From assembly GCA_015295885.1 (NCBI GenBank), contig DVEE01000282.1, positions 1 through 15,206 on the forward strand: DNA of 15,206 bases, written 5' to 3'. Shown in pieces: positions 1 to 5,916 of the stretch. The position numbers were made by a program, and so were the translations under genes. The stretch comes from Leptolyngbyaceae cyanobacterium M65_K2018_010. GTDB lineage: Bacteria > Cyanobacteriota > Cyanobacteriia > Phormidesmidales > Phormidesmidaceae. Each line of letters starts with the position of its first letter. Within the stretch, counting starts at the first letter, position 1. The notes under the pieces were generated by a model, which did no database searches, was not told the DNA's origin, and saw nothing but the letters and a program-made list of their open reading frames with translations.

Positions 1-80
1 ACTTAGTCTCCCCGGGTTATCCCGGACATCGCTGGTCATCCCGAACCTAGCTGTCAGCCCTAGCTAACCGGCTCGCCAAC

Positions 81-434
81 CTAGGGGCGGGCCATCAAAC
101 TAAAGTTGCGAAACTGTTTGGCTTGTTCTTCAATGCGAGAGGCAATGCGATCGCAAACTAGGCCGCACAACTCAAAGATTAACTCATCGGCCACACTGTA
201 GTAGGCCGAAGTACCCTCGGTACGGCGGGTTAGGATACCGGCCTGGAGCATGACTTTGAGGTGCTTGGACACATTAGCCTGGCTGGTTTGAGTAGCCTCG
301 ACCAGCTCTTGAACACACTTTTCGCCATCCCGCAGCAAATTGAGAATACGCAGTCGCATCGGCTCACTCAACACAGTGAAATACTCAGCAACCTGTTGTA
401 TGACTTCGGGGGGGACGGTGTTTACAACAGCCAT
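81..434 (-). CDS. ArsR-family winged-helix transcriptional repressor
   Basis: A 117-residue protein of the usual ArsR/SmtB length. These are dimeric winged-helix repressors that leave DNA when they bind metal or undergo thiol chemistry. The N-terminal part (about 15-35) has the family pattern LSEPMRLRIL. The recognition helix lies at about residues 49-63 (TSQANVSKHLKVML) and is followed by the wing (LTRRTEGTSAYYSV). The usual metal motif ELCVCDL is replaced by EKCVQEL, which keeps only Cys40. Two more cysteines, Cys90 and Cys94, lie in the C-terminal helix (ELCGLVCDRI). A classic alpha3 metal site is therefore unlikely, while a Cys40-Cys90/94 metal or thiol sensor is possible (inference). The ATG at 434 is a good start; a longer overlapping minus-strand frame beginning at 637 lacks family features. 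No obvious target gene lies beside it in the window. Family call is firm; the ligand is unknown. Confidence 0.93.
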   Translation of the reverse strand: MAVVNTVPPEVIQQVAEYFTVLSEPMRLRILNLLRDGEKCVQELVEATQTSQANVSKHLKVMLQAGILTRRTEGTSAYYSVADELIFELCGLVCDRIASRIEEQAKQFRNFSLMARP

Positions 435-735
435 GACTGCTTGGTAGAGAAACCCGAAGCTATCTTAACAACTTTTTCATTTTTTAAACCTTTTATCGCC
501 ATAAAGTCATCTAAAGCAGGGGTAAGGGGCCGAGTCTGGTTACGGCTAGGCAGGGCGTTGGGGGGGCTCACCCTTCCCCCCAACCAGCCTCGGCAATTCC
601 ATGACACCCCCCTACGAAGCCCCCTTTGAAACCCCAACTGACTTCTGTAATTTCGCTTAAGTCAGGGGTGGGTGAACTCAAGTTAGGGTAGCCTGCTAGG
701 CACAACCTGTGAAACTAATGTGGGCTAGGCCGCCG
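435..735. other. Intergenic region between the arsR-type gene and pgl
   Basis: The two genes diverge from this stretch, so it should hold both promoters. The part near the repressor (about 460-500) is strikingly AT-rich compared with the rest, which suits a minus-strand promoter and possibly an autoregulatory operator. I could not find a convincing ArsR-type inverted repeat. The remainder is GC-rich and open reading frames crossing it look like chance frames. Confidence 0.4.
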
Positions 736-1488
736 ATGACGACCCCGATGGTAGAAATTTTTCCAGATAAAACCGCCCTGGTGCAAAAAGCTCTACAGGA
801 GGTGGTAGCCCTAGTGGGCGACGCCGTCGCCCACCAAGGATTTTGTACCCTAGCCTTGGCGGGCGGCAGTACGCCCAAGCCCCTCTATCAGCAGTTGTCC
901 CAAGCCAACCTACCTTGGGATAAGCTGTACCTGTTCTGGGGGGATGAGCGCTACGTCCCCATTGAACACCCGGATAGCAATGCGGGCATGGCCAAGCAAG
1001 TCTGGTTAGATCGGGTGCCGGTACCCTCCTGCCAGGTATTTGTAACCCCCACAGAAGTGGGAGCACCGGAACAGTCAGCCCAGAGCTACGAAACGACCCT
1101 GCGATCGGTGTTCGGTCGATTGCAGGGCCTTGCCCCCGATGAAGTGCCCCAGTTCGACCTGATTTTGCTGGGTATGGGAGATGATGGCCACACGGCATCA
1201 CTTTTCCCCTTTACTCCGGCGTTGCAAGTGCGCGATCGCCTGGTGACAGTGGGCAACAAGGATGGAGAGCCCCGCATTACGTTTACAGTGCCCTTGATTA
1301 ACCGCAGCCGTTGCGTCATGTTTCTAGCGGCGGGAGCCAACAAGCGGGCTGCCCTGCAACAAATCTTTGCCCCCCAGGCCGATGACCAAGCCTATCCGGC
1401 TCGATTGATTCGCCCGGTAGGTGCACTGCGCTGGCTGTTAGATGCCGATGCGGTGGAGAATTTGAGCTTACCCAGAACAGACGCCTAG
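736..1488 (+). CDS. pgl: 6-phosphogluconolactonase (Pgl/DevB)
   Basis: Hydrolyses 6-phosphogluconolactone to 6-phosphogluconate, the second step of the oxidative pentose phosphate pathway, in the cytosol. About 250 residues, normal for the family. Visible family signatures are ALAGGSTPKPLY near the N-terminus, FWGDERYVP, HPDSNAGMA, and the active-site segment LILLGMGDDGHTASLFP, followed by PRITFTVPLINRSR. The frame is open from an ATG at 709, but the first residues there (MKLMWARPP) do not resemble family members. The ATG at 736, with AGG six bases upstream, or the ATG at 748 (MVEIFPDK) fits better; I chose 736. The gene is convergent with the acidic-protein gene that follows. Identity is secure; the start is uncertain by a few codons. 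Confidence 0.95.
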   Translation: MTTPMVEIFPDKTALVQKALQEVVALVGDAVAHQGFCTLALAGGSTPKPLYQQLSQANLPWDKLYLFWGDERYVPIEHPDSNAGMAKQVWLDRVPVPSCQVFVTPTEVGAPEQSAQSYETTLRSVFGRLQGLAPDEVPQFDLILLGMGDDGHTASLFPFTPALQVRDRLVTVGNKDGEPRITFTVPLINRSRCVMFLAAGANKRAALQQIFAPQADDQAYPARLIRPVGALRWLLDADAVENLSLPRTDA

Positions 1489-1574
1489 GCCCAGAGGTCG
1501 CCAGTCCGAGATATTCTGTGCCCTGGTGATCTCGATGATGATGAATCCTTAGGCTAATCCTCTCCCCCAACGCC

Positions 1575-1594
1575 TTTCTCAAAGGTATGAGAAA
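1575..1594. terminator. Perfect 7-bp hairpin downstream of pgl
   Basis: TTTCTCA (1575-1581) and TGAGAAA (1588-1594) are perfect inverted copies around a 6-base loop. The hairpin sits between two convergent genes, 87 bases after the pgl stop. There is no U-tract on the plus side, so any terminator role is inferred from position and pairing. Confidence 0.4.
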
Positions 1595-1600
1595 CACTAA

Positions 1601-1619
1601 ATCAGGTTACTAGCCTGAT
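1601..1619 (-). terminator. Hairpin ending the acidic repeat-protein gene
   Basis: ATCAGG (1601-1606) pairs with CCTGAT (1614-1619) around a 7-base loop. Read on the minus strand, the hairpin is followed by TTTAGTGTTTCTC, a moderately T-rich run, and lies 60 bases past the stop codon of the minus-strand gene at 1679. It is a plausible weak intrinsic terminator and lies only seven bases from the neighbouring hairpin at 1575-1594. Confidence 0.45.
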
Positions 1620-1678
1620 GGGGGAGGATGAGGATGAGCTGAGTCCTGCGCGGCAGCCCGGAGGAGGGTGCCGGGAAG

Positions 1679-2839
1679 CTAAACTAGGCCTGCCAGAGGA
1701 GCCTCCAGAAGTCCAGCAGCACTGTTCAGGTCAAAGGTGCGATTGATATCCCCCACAGGAGTGGTGAGGTCAAGCACCACTAGCCCATCGGCAATGTCGA
1801 TGACCCCATCAACACCCGCAAAGAACTCGGCCCCCTGCTGGGTAAAGGCGACGATATCAAAGGTGGTTTCAAACAGGCCCAGGGGGCTATCCAAACTGGC
1901 CTCTAGAACGCCATCGGTGATAGTGGCATCTAGAGTTAGATCCTGGACAAAGTCAGCCACCAACTCACTCGCTAGGGGGCCGACTTCAAACTCCGCCGAA
2001 ACGGGAACCGTAATGGTGCCGCCAAAGGGCAAGCCGGTGATGGGTAAATCGGCGGTGAGAGTGCCGATGCCATCGGCCAGGGTCAGGGCGCCGCTAATGG
2101 TAGAAATTGGTATGGTGATTGAGCCTAGGGAACCCGCCGAGGCCACCACATTGCCCGCATTAAAATCAACTACGCCGTCAATATTGAGGGTGGTGCCAAA
2201 AATCGGGGCGGTGGTTTGAAAGGGAAAGACAGCTTCCTCCCCAAAATCAATGTCCGCAACTAACGGGCCAAAGGGAGTGGATAAATCAATGTTGAGGTCG
2301 CCACCGCCCACGTCCACCGTGCCGCTAATGGGCCCAAACACGGTATCCCCAGCCAGAATAAAGGTGCCCTTTTCAAAGGGAATGGTGGTGTCAATGCGGC
2401 TAATCACATCCAGCACAAAGGTGCTGGCCAAGGCGGCCACATCCAGGTCTTCAACCACTAGGGATTGATCGCCCGTGGTGATTTCTGCGTTCAAAATACC
2501 GCCCACCAGGGTCACGGTGCCGTTGGTAATAGCGGCCAGGCTGGCCAGGTTGTTGAGAGTCGTGGGGGCATCAAAGGAGTCGGTGAAGGTAGTACCATCG
2601 GGGAGCAGTAGGGTCGTTTCAAAAACTCCGGCAGTAACCAGAATTTGACCGGCGACCTCATCGAGGGACCCGGCCACCTCGGTCACCAAATCTGCCAGGC
2701 TAGGACTCAGAGCGCCCAAGATACCCGATACGCTAGTAGTACTCAGATAGTCCAGGTCAGGTTGAAACAGCAGGCTAGATTCATCAAAATTGAGCCAACT
2801 TGCCAGGCTGGGCAAGGTTGGTAATGCGGTAGAAGCCAT
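1679..2839 (-). CDS. Acidic, cysteine-free beta-repeat protein, unknown function
   Basis: A 386-residue protein I do not recognise. Composition is extreme: 35 Asp and 16 Glu against 1 Lys, 2 Arg and no His. There is no Cys, and Met occurs only at the start. The sequence is made of short alternating hydrophobic/polar segments broken by DG, GG or NG turns, which suggests all-beta structure. A degenerate unit of the form D-G-x-(V/L)-x-x-x-L-x-(T/S)-P-x-G, ending in (F/I)-D, is clear at residues 181-199, 309-329 and 351-371; the last two are 42 residues apart. There is no N-terminal signal peptide or membrane segment, and the end is hydrophobic (LLEAPLAGLV). Low Lys/Arg, no Cys and high Asp resemble type I-secreted or surface proteins, but no GGxGxD calcium nonapeptides are present. 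Secretion is therefore inference. The ATG at 2839 has GAGGG nine bases upstream on its strand. Confidence 0.85.
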   Translation of the reverse strand: MASTALPTLPSLASWLNFDESSLLFQPDLDYLSTTSVSGILGALSPSLADLVTEVAGSLDEVAGQILVTAGVFETTLLLPDGTTFTDSFDAPTTLNNLASLAAITNGTVTLVGGILNAEITTGDQSLVVEDLDVAALASTFVLDVISRIDTTIPFEKGTFILAGDTVFGPISGTVDVGGGDLNIDLSTPFGPLVADIDFGEEAVFPFQTTAPIFGTTLNIDGVVDFNAGNVVASAGSLGSITIPISTISGALTLADGIGTLTADLPITGLPFGGTITVPVSAEFEVGPLASELVADFVQDLTLDATITDGVLEASLDSPLGLFETTFDIVAFTQQGAEFFAGVDGVIDIADGLVVLDLTTPVGDINRTFDLNSAAGLLEAPLAGLV

Positions 2840-3186
2840 AGGGAAACACCCTCAATTTAGGACTTGCAACGGGAAATCTATAGACTGCCCTTGGGTTTTC
2901 TGTGCTCCGCTGGTATTGTGCCACAGGTCGGGAGGAGTGGCTATAGTATTAAACCTGTTGGGGAATAGGGCGATCTCTGAAAACATAGGAGCGATGTGTA
3001 GCCTGCCTACTGGACACCGGTGCCTGATGCAGAACCGGATCGTAGCTTTGGTCCTAGGCGGCGGCAATCCTCTCAAAGGTATGAATGCCCGCCATCAGGC
3101 TGTTCCGTCACCTCACCTGACGACCTGGCCCTGACCAGGAGCAAGTCTGGTTGGATGGGTGTAGTGGGTACTGTTTTTTTATGACC
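2840..3186. other. Intergenic region upstream of the acidic-protein gene
   Basis: This gap separates two minus-strand genes and should carry the promoter of the acidic-protein gene. TATAGA- and TATAGC-like hexamers occur on the minus strand around 2876-2950, but no convincing -35 partner was found. A T7 run ends at 3180, next to the PPK2 stop. On the plus strand CCTGG (3124-3128) can pair with CCAGG (3135-3139), too far from the T-run to be a good terminator. The open frames crossing here show no protein-like features. Confidence 0.35.
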
Positions 3187-4074
3187 CTACTCATTCTCCA
3201 GCATGGCACGGGCTGCTTCTAACTGGTCGAGATGGTTGTCTTCTAGTTTGGGGTAGGCCAAATTTAGAGATTTCAGTTTATGAAAAATAAAACTGGCCAC
3301 GGCTAGGCGGGTAAACCACTTATTGTCGGCAGGGATAATATGCCAGGGCGCCCAGTCGGTACTGGTGTTGGTGAAGCAATCTTCATAGGCAGCCATGTAG
3401 TCATCCCAAAATCGACGCTCCCTGGCATCTGCTATAGAGAACTTCCAGTTCTTTTCAGGTCGGCGAATCCTTTCTAAGAATCGCTTTCTCTGTTCTTCCT
3501 TGGAGACATTTAAGAAGAATTTCATCACTAGAATGCCATTGTTGACCAGATATTTTTCAAAGTTGTTGATCTCCTCAAAACGCTGCTGCCAAAGGTGTTT
3601 ACCCCTGGCACTATCTGGCAATTGCTGCTGCTCTAAAATCTCAGGATGAACTCGGACGATCAGGACTTCTTCGTAGTAGGACCGGTTAAAAATACCAATG
3701 CGTCCCCGCTCTGGTAGAGCCTTGAAAGAGCGCCAAAGGTAGTCATGATCTAACTCTTCTGCAGAGGGTTGCTTAAAGCTAAAGACCTGGCAGCCTTGGG
3801 GGTTAATCCCTGACATGACGTGTTTGATGGTGCTATCTTTGCCGGCGGCATCCATTGCCTGAAAAATGAGCAGCAGGGCATAGGTGTTTTGGGCATACAG
3901 CACATCTTGGTATCGGGCTAGTTCCTGGATGCCCTCTTCCAGCATTTCCTTCGCTTCTTCCTTGCTAAATGTGCCTGTATAGGCCGGATCAAAATCTTTA
4001 AGTCTGATTCTGCTGCCGGGCCGGGCCATCATTATTTCTGGTTTGAGAGCCTTAAGAAATTCTTTATCATCCAT
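3187..4074 (-). CDS. ppk2: Polyphosphate kinase 2 family protein (polyP:nucleotide phosphotransferase)
   Basis: Transfers phosphate between polyphosphate and nucleotides, usually making NDP or NTP from NMP/NDP at the expense of polyP, in the cytosol. 295 residues, the size of a single-domain PPK2. The Walker A region is AMDAAGKDST (about 73-82), the Walker B-like segment is IFNRSYYEEV (about 128-137), and the basic lid lies at about 198-213 (KRFLERIRRPEKNW). The motifs WDDYMAAYED and WHIIPADNKWFTR are typical of the family. Single-domain proteins of this kind are often class I or III; I cannot decide AMP versus ADP preference from sequence alone. The ATG at 4074 has AGGGA upstream on the minus strand. 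It is transcribed in the same direction as the acidic protein but 347 bases apart, so co-transcription is doubtful. A phosphate-binding protein sits 8 kb away, with no direct linkage. Confidence 0.95.
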   Translation of the reverse strand: MDDKEFLKALKPEIMMARPGSRIRLKDFDPAYTGTFSKEEAKEMLEEGIQELARYQDVLYAQNTYALLLIFQAMDAAGKDSTIKHVMSGINPQGCQVFSFKQPSAEELDHDYLWRSFKALPERGRIGIFNRSYYEEVLIVRVHPEILEQQQLPDSARGKHLWQQRFEEINNFEKYLVNNGILVMKFFLNVSKEEQRKRFLERIRRPEKNWKFSIADARERRFWDDYMAAYEDCFTNTSTDWAPWHIIPADNKWFTRLAVASFIFHKLKSLNLAYPKLEDNHLDQLEAARAMLENE

Positions 4075-4689
4075 GGAATTTCCCTAAAAGTGTCGGTCAA
4101 CGTAGCTATTTTGGTCTTAAATGAGATTTAGTCCCTATTCAGACTGAATCCCAACGGTAGTCGGAGTTGGTGAGGCAACAACCGGATTGAATGCGCGTGC
4201 CCCTCAACCCAGCCTCCTCTTCGCCTCCTGTCCCAGTATCCTCCCTAACCCTGCCCTGAGGAGCATTAGTTCCAGGCCCCTAGGATCCTAGGCTTGGAAC
4301 AGCCCTCCTGCCTGCGAAAAAGCTCCAAGGCAAGAGAACGGCAAACCGTGCATCCCCTCAGAGGGGGCTGCATGACCCGGCGAGCCAGCTCTGAATCCGT
4401 TAAAGGCTGGGCCAGCGGGACCCCGAGCGTCGTTTCAATCTGTAACAAAAGTTGCCTTGACGCTCCTGAAAAGTTACGCGACACTACATCTAACCCAGAT
4501 CTTCACTCACCGGTCAATAAGAAACATTGACTTTCCTAATGAAGGACGTCGGCTAGTTTGCGCAATTCTTAGTAGGATCAAGGGGTATGAACTCCCTGTT
4601 GACCTGGATAGAGGCAAATCAGACTCGTTCTTCAGGGTTCTATGGGTCCATGGGTCGCTTGTGAGTCGCTTAAGTCTATAACCAGTACG
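4075..4689. other. Sparse region between PPK2 and the DUF2997 gene
   Basis: About 600 bases with no well-supported gene. It should contain the divergent promoters for PPK2 (minus) and the DUF2997-Ycf35-ferredoxin group (plus). The only frame with protein-like character is the minus-strand ORF at 4266-4484, listed separately. Plus-strand frames at 4294-4530 and 4457-4681 look like chance frames. I saw no tRNA, strong hairpin with T-run, or repeat array. Confidence 0.35.
4266..4484 (-). CDS. Possible small CxxC protein, unknown
   Basis: A 72-residue frame starting at a GTG (4484). It reads like a real peptide: an amphipathic first half (LLLQIETTLGVPLAQPLTDSE) followed by PLRGCTVCRSLALELFRR, with a CxxC pair. 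No Shine-Dalgarno sequence precedes the GTG. An internal TTG at 4448, preceded by AAGG at good spacing, could be the start instead. It overlaps chance frames on the plus strand and I recognise no family. It may be a small gene or the remains of one. Confidence 0.35.
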   Translation of the reverse strand: MSRNFSGASRQLLLQIETTLGVPLAQPLTDSELARRVMQPPLRGCTVCRSLALELFRRQEGCSKPRILGAWN

Positions 4690-4905
4690 ATGGAAACCCT
4701 AGAGTTCATTATCTATCCCGATGGCCGAGTCAAGGAGATGGTGACCGGTATTATGGGTGCTTCTTGCGCTGAAGTGACCGCTGCCATTGAGGCGCAATTG
4801 GGAGTTGTGGTTGCTCAGCAAACCACCTCGGATTATTACGCTCAAGTCCACCAGCAGCAGTTGGCGGATAAGGCTACCTCTACGGTGGCCTATGGTCAGT
4901 GGTAG
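4690..4905 (+). CDS. DUF2997 family small protein
   Basis: A 71-residue protein beginning METLEFIIYPDGRVKEMVTG, the pattern of the DUF2997 family found with Ycf35 in cyanobacteria. The N-terminal half predicts a short beta-hairpin around the D-G turn, followed by a helix (CAEVTAAIEAQLG) and a variable Gln-rich tail. The frame is open from 4642, but the family pattern begins at the ATG at 4690. It ends 43 bases before the ycf35 gene on the same strand, so the two are probably co-transcribed. Molecular function is not known to me; the neighbourhood (Ycf35, ferredoxin) suggests a shared role in redox or photosynthetic metabolism, which is inference. Confidence 0.85.
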   Translation: METLEFIIYPDGRVKEMVTGIMGASCAEVTAAIEAQLGVVVAQQTTSDYYAQVHQQQLADKATSTVAYGQW

Positions 4906-4948
4906 GTGTTTATTCCCATTTTTTGAACCATAATTTTGCGAAACAAAG

Positions 4949-5341
4949 ATGTCACACTTTAGCCAAATTAAAACCAAAATTCGTAATCTGGAATCCCTCA
5001 AACATGCTTTGACGGATATGGGGGCAGATTGGAAAGCTGGTCCCTGCCTGGTGCGGGGGTATCAGGGGCAAACCCAATGGGCCGATGTGGTGATTTCTCA
5101 GGATAACGGCTACGACATTGGCTTTCGCCGCAATCCTGAAACCGAGGACTACGAGCTGGTAGCCGATTTGCAGTACTGGCAGCAGCCCCTCACCGTGGAT
5201 GGATTTCTCAGTCGGGTGACCCAACGCTACGCCTACAACACCGTACTGGCTGAAACCAGCCGCCAGGGCTTTCAACTGGCGGAGGAGCAGGTTCATCAGG
5301 ATGGTTCTGTACGCCTAGTGGTGCAGCGCTGGAACGGCTAG
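4949..5341 (+). CDS. ycf35: Ycf35 family protein (DUF1257)
   Basis: A 130-residue protein with the Ycf35/DUF1257 start MSHFSQIKTKIRNLESLKHA, the central GYDIGFRRNPETEDYELVAD and a YAYN segment (RVTQRYAYNTVL). Ycf35 is conserved in cyanobacteria and encoded on some algal plastid genomes; its biochemical role is not established as far as I know. It lies between the DUF2997 gene (43 bases upstream) and the ferredoxin-like gene (87 bases downstream), an association seen repeatedly in cyanobacteria. A terminator-like hairpin follows it, so the ferredoxin gene may be partly separated. Length and ends agree with the family. Confidence 0.95.
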   Translation: MSHFSQIKTKIRNLESLKHALTDMGADWKAGPCLVRGYQGQTQWADVVISQDNGYDIGFRRNPETEDYELVADLQYWQQPLTVDGFLSRVTQRYAYNTVLAETSRQGFQLAEEQVHQDGSVRLVVQRWNG

Positions 5342-5366
5342 GCGGAGCCGTATAGAGGTGTTAGGG

Positions 5367-5394
5367 AAGGGGCTACAGGCCCCTTTCTGTTTTA
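5367..5394 (+). terminator. Intrinsic terminator-like hairpin after ycf35
   Basis: AAGGGGC (5367-5373) pairs perfectly with GCCCCTT (5379-5385) around a 5-base loop and is followed by TCTGTTTT. It lies 25 bases past the ycf35 stop and 34 bases before the ferredoxin start. It may terminate or attenuate transcription between the two genes; the T-run is interrupted, so strength is uncertain. Confidence 0.6.
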
Positions 5395-5428
5395 GGAATC
5401 TACCGATAAACCGGATTGGGTAGCTCAA

Positions 5429-5878
5429 ATGTTGGACTTCGATGCGCAATCGGGCGATCGCCCCACCGGCCTGGCACCGGAACTAGGAGGGCAACTGCGT
5501 CAGGCTAAGGACCGCACGGGCTTGGAGCCTGAGCTCGGCGGGCAACTGCGACAAAAGGGCGTTTACGTAGATGAAATTACCTGCATTGGTTGTAAACACT
5601 GCGCCCACGTTGCTCGCAATACCTTTTACATAGAGCCTGACTATGGACGTTCTCGGGTCTATCGCCAGGATGGAGACTCTGAAGACTTGATTCAGGAGGC
5701 GATCGATACCTGCCCGGTGGACTGTATCCATTGGGTTGACTATACAGAACTGAAGCGTTTGGAAGCCGATCGCAGGCATCAGGTTATTCCGGTGGCCGGT
5801 TTCCCCGTAGATAAGGCCACGGCGACGCTGCGGATGCGTAAGGCCAAACTCAAGGCCCAGCGCCAGCGTCACTCCTAG
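5429..5878 (+). CDS. Ferredoxin-like [4Fe-4S] protein with duplicated N-terminal motif
   Basis: A 149-residue soluble protein. Cys52, Cys55 and Cys58 (CIGCKHC) plus Cys95 (TCPVDC) form the CxxCxxC...CP arrangement of a single [4Fe-4S] cluster; Cys99 is an extra cysteine. The core VDEITCIGCKHCAHVARN and EAIDTCPVDCIHWVDY matches a widespread cyanobacterial ferredoxin of the Ycf35 neighbourhood. The partner and electron flow are unknown. Before the core, TGLAPELGGQLRQ (13-25) is repeated as TGLEPELGGQLRQ (30-42), a 17-residue period. The C-terminus is basic (about 125-149, rich in Lys/Arg/Gln). The ATG at 5429 is the first available; TTGGGTAG upstream gives no clear ribosome site. It is convergent with the DUF4335 gene, 38 bases away. 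Confidence 0.9.
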   Translation: MLDFDAQSGDRPTGLAPELGGQLRQAKDRTGLEPELGGQLRQKGVYVDEITCIGCKHCAHVARNTFYIEPDYGRSRVYRQDGDSEDLIQEAIDTCPVDCIHWVDYTELKRLEADRRHQVIPVAGFPVDKATATLRMRKAKLKAQRQRHS

Positions 5879-5916
5879 GCCCCATCATTGAGACGAATCT
5901 GGAGTCAGTGGGAAAG

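Noticed and set aside
422..637. A 71-codon minus-strand frame overlapping the ArsR-type start
   Set aside because: It is in a different frame, Arg/Pro-rich and without family features; the upstream DNA more likely contains the promoter.
1737..2219. A 160-codon plus-strand frame opposite the acidic protein
   Set aside because: It is the basic mirror of the acidic frame. The minus-strand frame is full length with a ribosome site and repeat structure. Because both are unknown proteins this rejection is slightly less certain than others.
1577..3084. A 14-base direct repeat (TCTCAAAGGTATGA at 1577 and 3071) flanking the acidic-protein gene
   Set aside because: One such pair is close to what chance predicts in 15 kb, and the first copy is explained by its own hairpin. 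No target-site duplication or inserted element is evident.
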